From Fidelibacterota bacterium (GTDB lineage Bacteria; Fidelibacterota; Fidelibacteria; Fidelibacterales; Fidelibacteraceae): a stretch of DNA of 14,999 bases. The notes below the pieces were generated by a model, which made no database searches, was not told the origin of the DNA, and worked only from the letters and a program-made list of their open reading frames with translations. Positions 14,802 through 14,999 of the stretch are shown in pieces. Position 1 is the stretch's first letter. Each line of letters begins with the position of its first letter. A program made the position numbers and the translations under genes. The stretch lies in assembly GCA_030620575.1 (NCBI GenBank), contig JAUXEL010000025.1, positions 1 through 14,999 on the forward strand, written 5' to 3'.

Positions 14802-14882
14802 ATTTGTCTTAACCCGTTGTGTGAAACAGATTAAAAAATGGAAATCACATGCTGTCAATAACTTTTTTGATGTCATTTCGAA

Positions 14883-14918
14883 CTCTCCTTCGCGCCAAAA
14901 ATTTGGTGCTTCGGAGAG
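14883..14918. repeat. Two-stage hairpin in the right long repeat
   Basis: Outer arms CTCTCC/GGAGAG (6 bp) and inner arms GCGCCAAA/TTTGGTGC (8 bp, one G-U) are separated by a symmetric 3x3 internal loop (TTC/TTC) and closed by a 2-base loop. The architecture matches 171-204 but the sequence does not. Confidence 0.6.
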
Positions 14919-14956
14919 CAAGCTCTTTATTTAACCCACCCTTCGTAATCCCGAAC

Positions 14957-14986
14957 CCCGCCCCGGGGCTTCGGGGTCGGGGCGGG
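14957..14986. repeat. GC-rich hairpin near the window end
   Basis: Arms CCCGCCCCG (14957-14965) and CGGGGCGGG (14978-14986) are perfectly complementary around a 12-base loop that itself contains CTTCGGGG. It occupies the place of the short TCCCGA hairpin (40-55) in the left copy of the long repeat, so the hairpin cassette appears to be swapped between copies. Confidence 0.55.
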
Positions 14987-14999
14987 CTACGCCTGTCAG

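Larger units (their letters stand above)
14754..14999. other. Gene-free end of the window
   Basis: It contains the intrinsic terminator, the right copy of the long inverted repeat, a two-stage hairpin and a GC-rich hairpin. A minus-strand frame through 14921-14661 only translates the repeat and part of the receptor gene in antisense. Confidence 0.75.
14811..14999 (+). repeat. Right copy of the long intergenic repeat
   Basis: Bases 14811-14883 match the complement of 64-136 at 69 of 73 positions. The element continues through a longer variable middle (14884-14985) to CTACGCCTGTCAG at 14987-14999, the complement of 27-39, so the window edge coincides with a repeat boundary word. Relative to the upstream gene it has the same orientation as the left copy has to the export operon: both start with AACCCGTTGTGTGAAACAG after the 3' end of a transcription unit. 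Confidence 0.85.

Noticed and set aside
64..14883. Inverted repeats considered as the ends of a composite transposon carrying the whole window
   Set aside because: No transposase or integrase is encoded between them, the interior looks like ordinary chromosomal genes, and the repeats sit in gene 3' spacers like a dispersed element.
14661..14921. Minus-strand open frame of 86 codons at the right end
   Set aside because: It translates the same dispersed repeat, so its peptide partly resembles the one at the left end, and continues antisense into the receptor gene. It shows repeat similarity, not a gene family.

Overview
This window comes from a Gram-negative bacterium, most likely in the FCB superphylum (Bacteroidetes-like or a related candidate phylum). 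The main evidence is a TonB receptor-type protein with an N-terminal carboxypeptidase-like domain and a barrel of the OMP_b-brl_3 type, an S41 lipoprotein of the kind common in that group, several outer-membrane beta-barrels, and intergenic spacers full of short degenerate repeats. I cannot place it at phylum level from this sequence. The window looks chromosomal: I see no transposase, integrase, phage gene, CRISPR array, rRNA or tRNA.

Left half, minus strand (7170 down to 262): seven tightly packed genes, read as TetR-type regulator, outer-membrane beta-barrel, LolD/MacB-type ABC ATPase, two tandemly duplicated FtsX/LolE-type permeases, a third and divergent FtsX-type permease, and a periplasmic LolA-like protein. 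Gaps are 1-44 nt or overlaps, and most genes have a clear AAGGA-type ribosome site. Together they would form a route from the inner membrane (one ATPase, three permeases) through the periplasm (LolA-like carrier) to the outer membrane (barrel). The parts resemble the MMPL + DUF1302 + DUF1329/LolA-like export loci, but with a Lol/MacB-type ABC machine in place of the RND pump. In front of the regulator lies a near-symmetric set of four TCGTAA/TTACGA half-sites. The inner pair covers the -10 of a good TTGACA-N17-TATTTT promoter, which suggests autoregulation of the whole operon. This is the best candidate for an under-described system here.

Right half, plus strand: a HI0933/YhiN-type flavoprotein (7744-8994) with a promoter so close to its ATG that the mRNA may be leaderless; a pair made of an unknown outer-membrane barrel protein and an S41 peptidase lipoprotein (9059-10928); glucosamine-6-phosphate deaminase NagB with all catalytic and allosteric residues (11379-12179); and an 832-residue TonB receptor-type protein (12255-14753) followed by a clear intrinsic terminator.

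Spacers: 1-261, 7264-7743, 10929-11378 and 14803-14999 hold no credible gene but are rich in repeats. They contain heptanucleotide arrays, an octanucleotide array, GC-rich hairpins with CCCGA/TCGGG arms, a recurring CTACGCCTG-type word, and a 73-bp element present near both ends of the window in opposite orientation (69 of 73 bases identical), each copy lying just downstream of a gene and in the same orientation relative to that gene's transcription.
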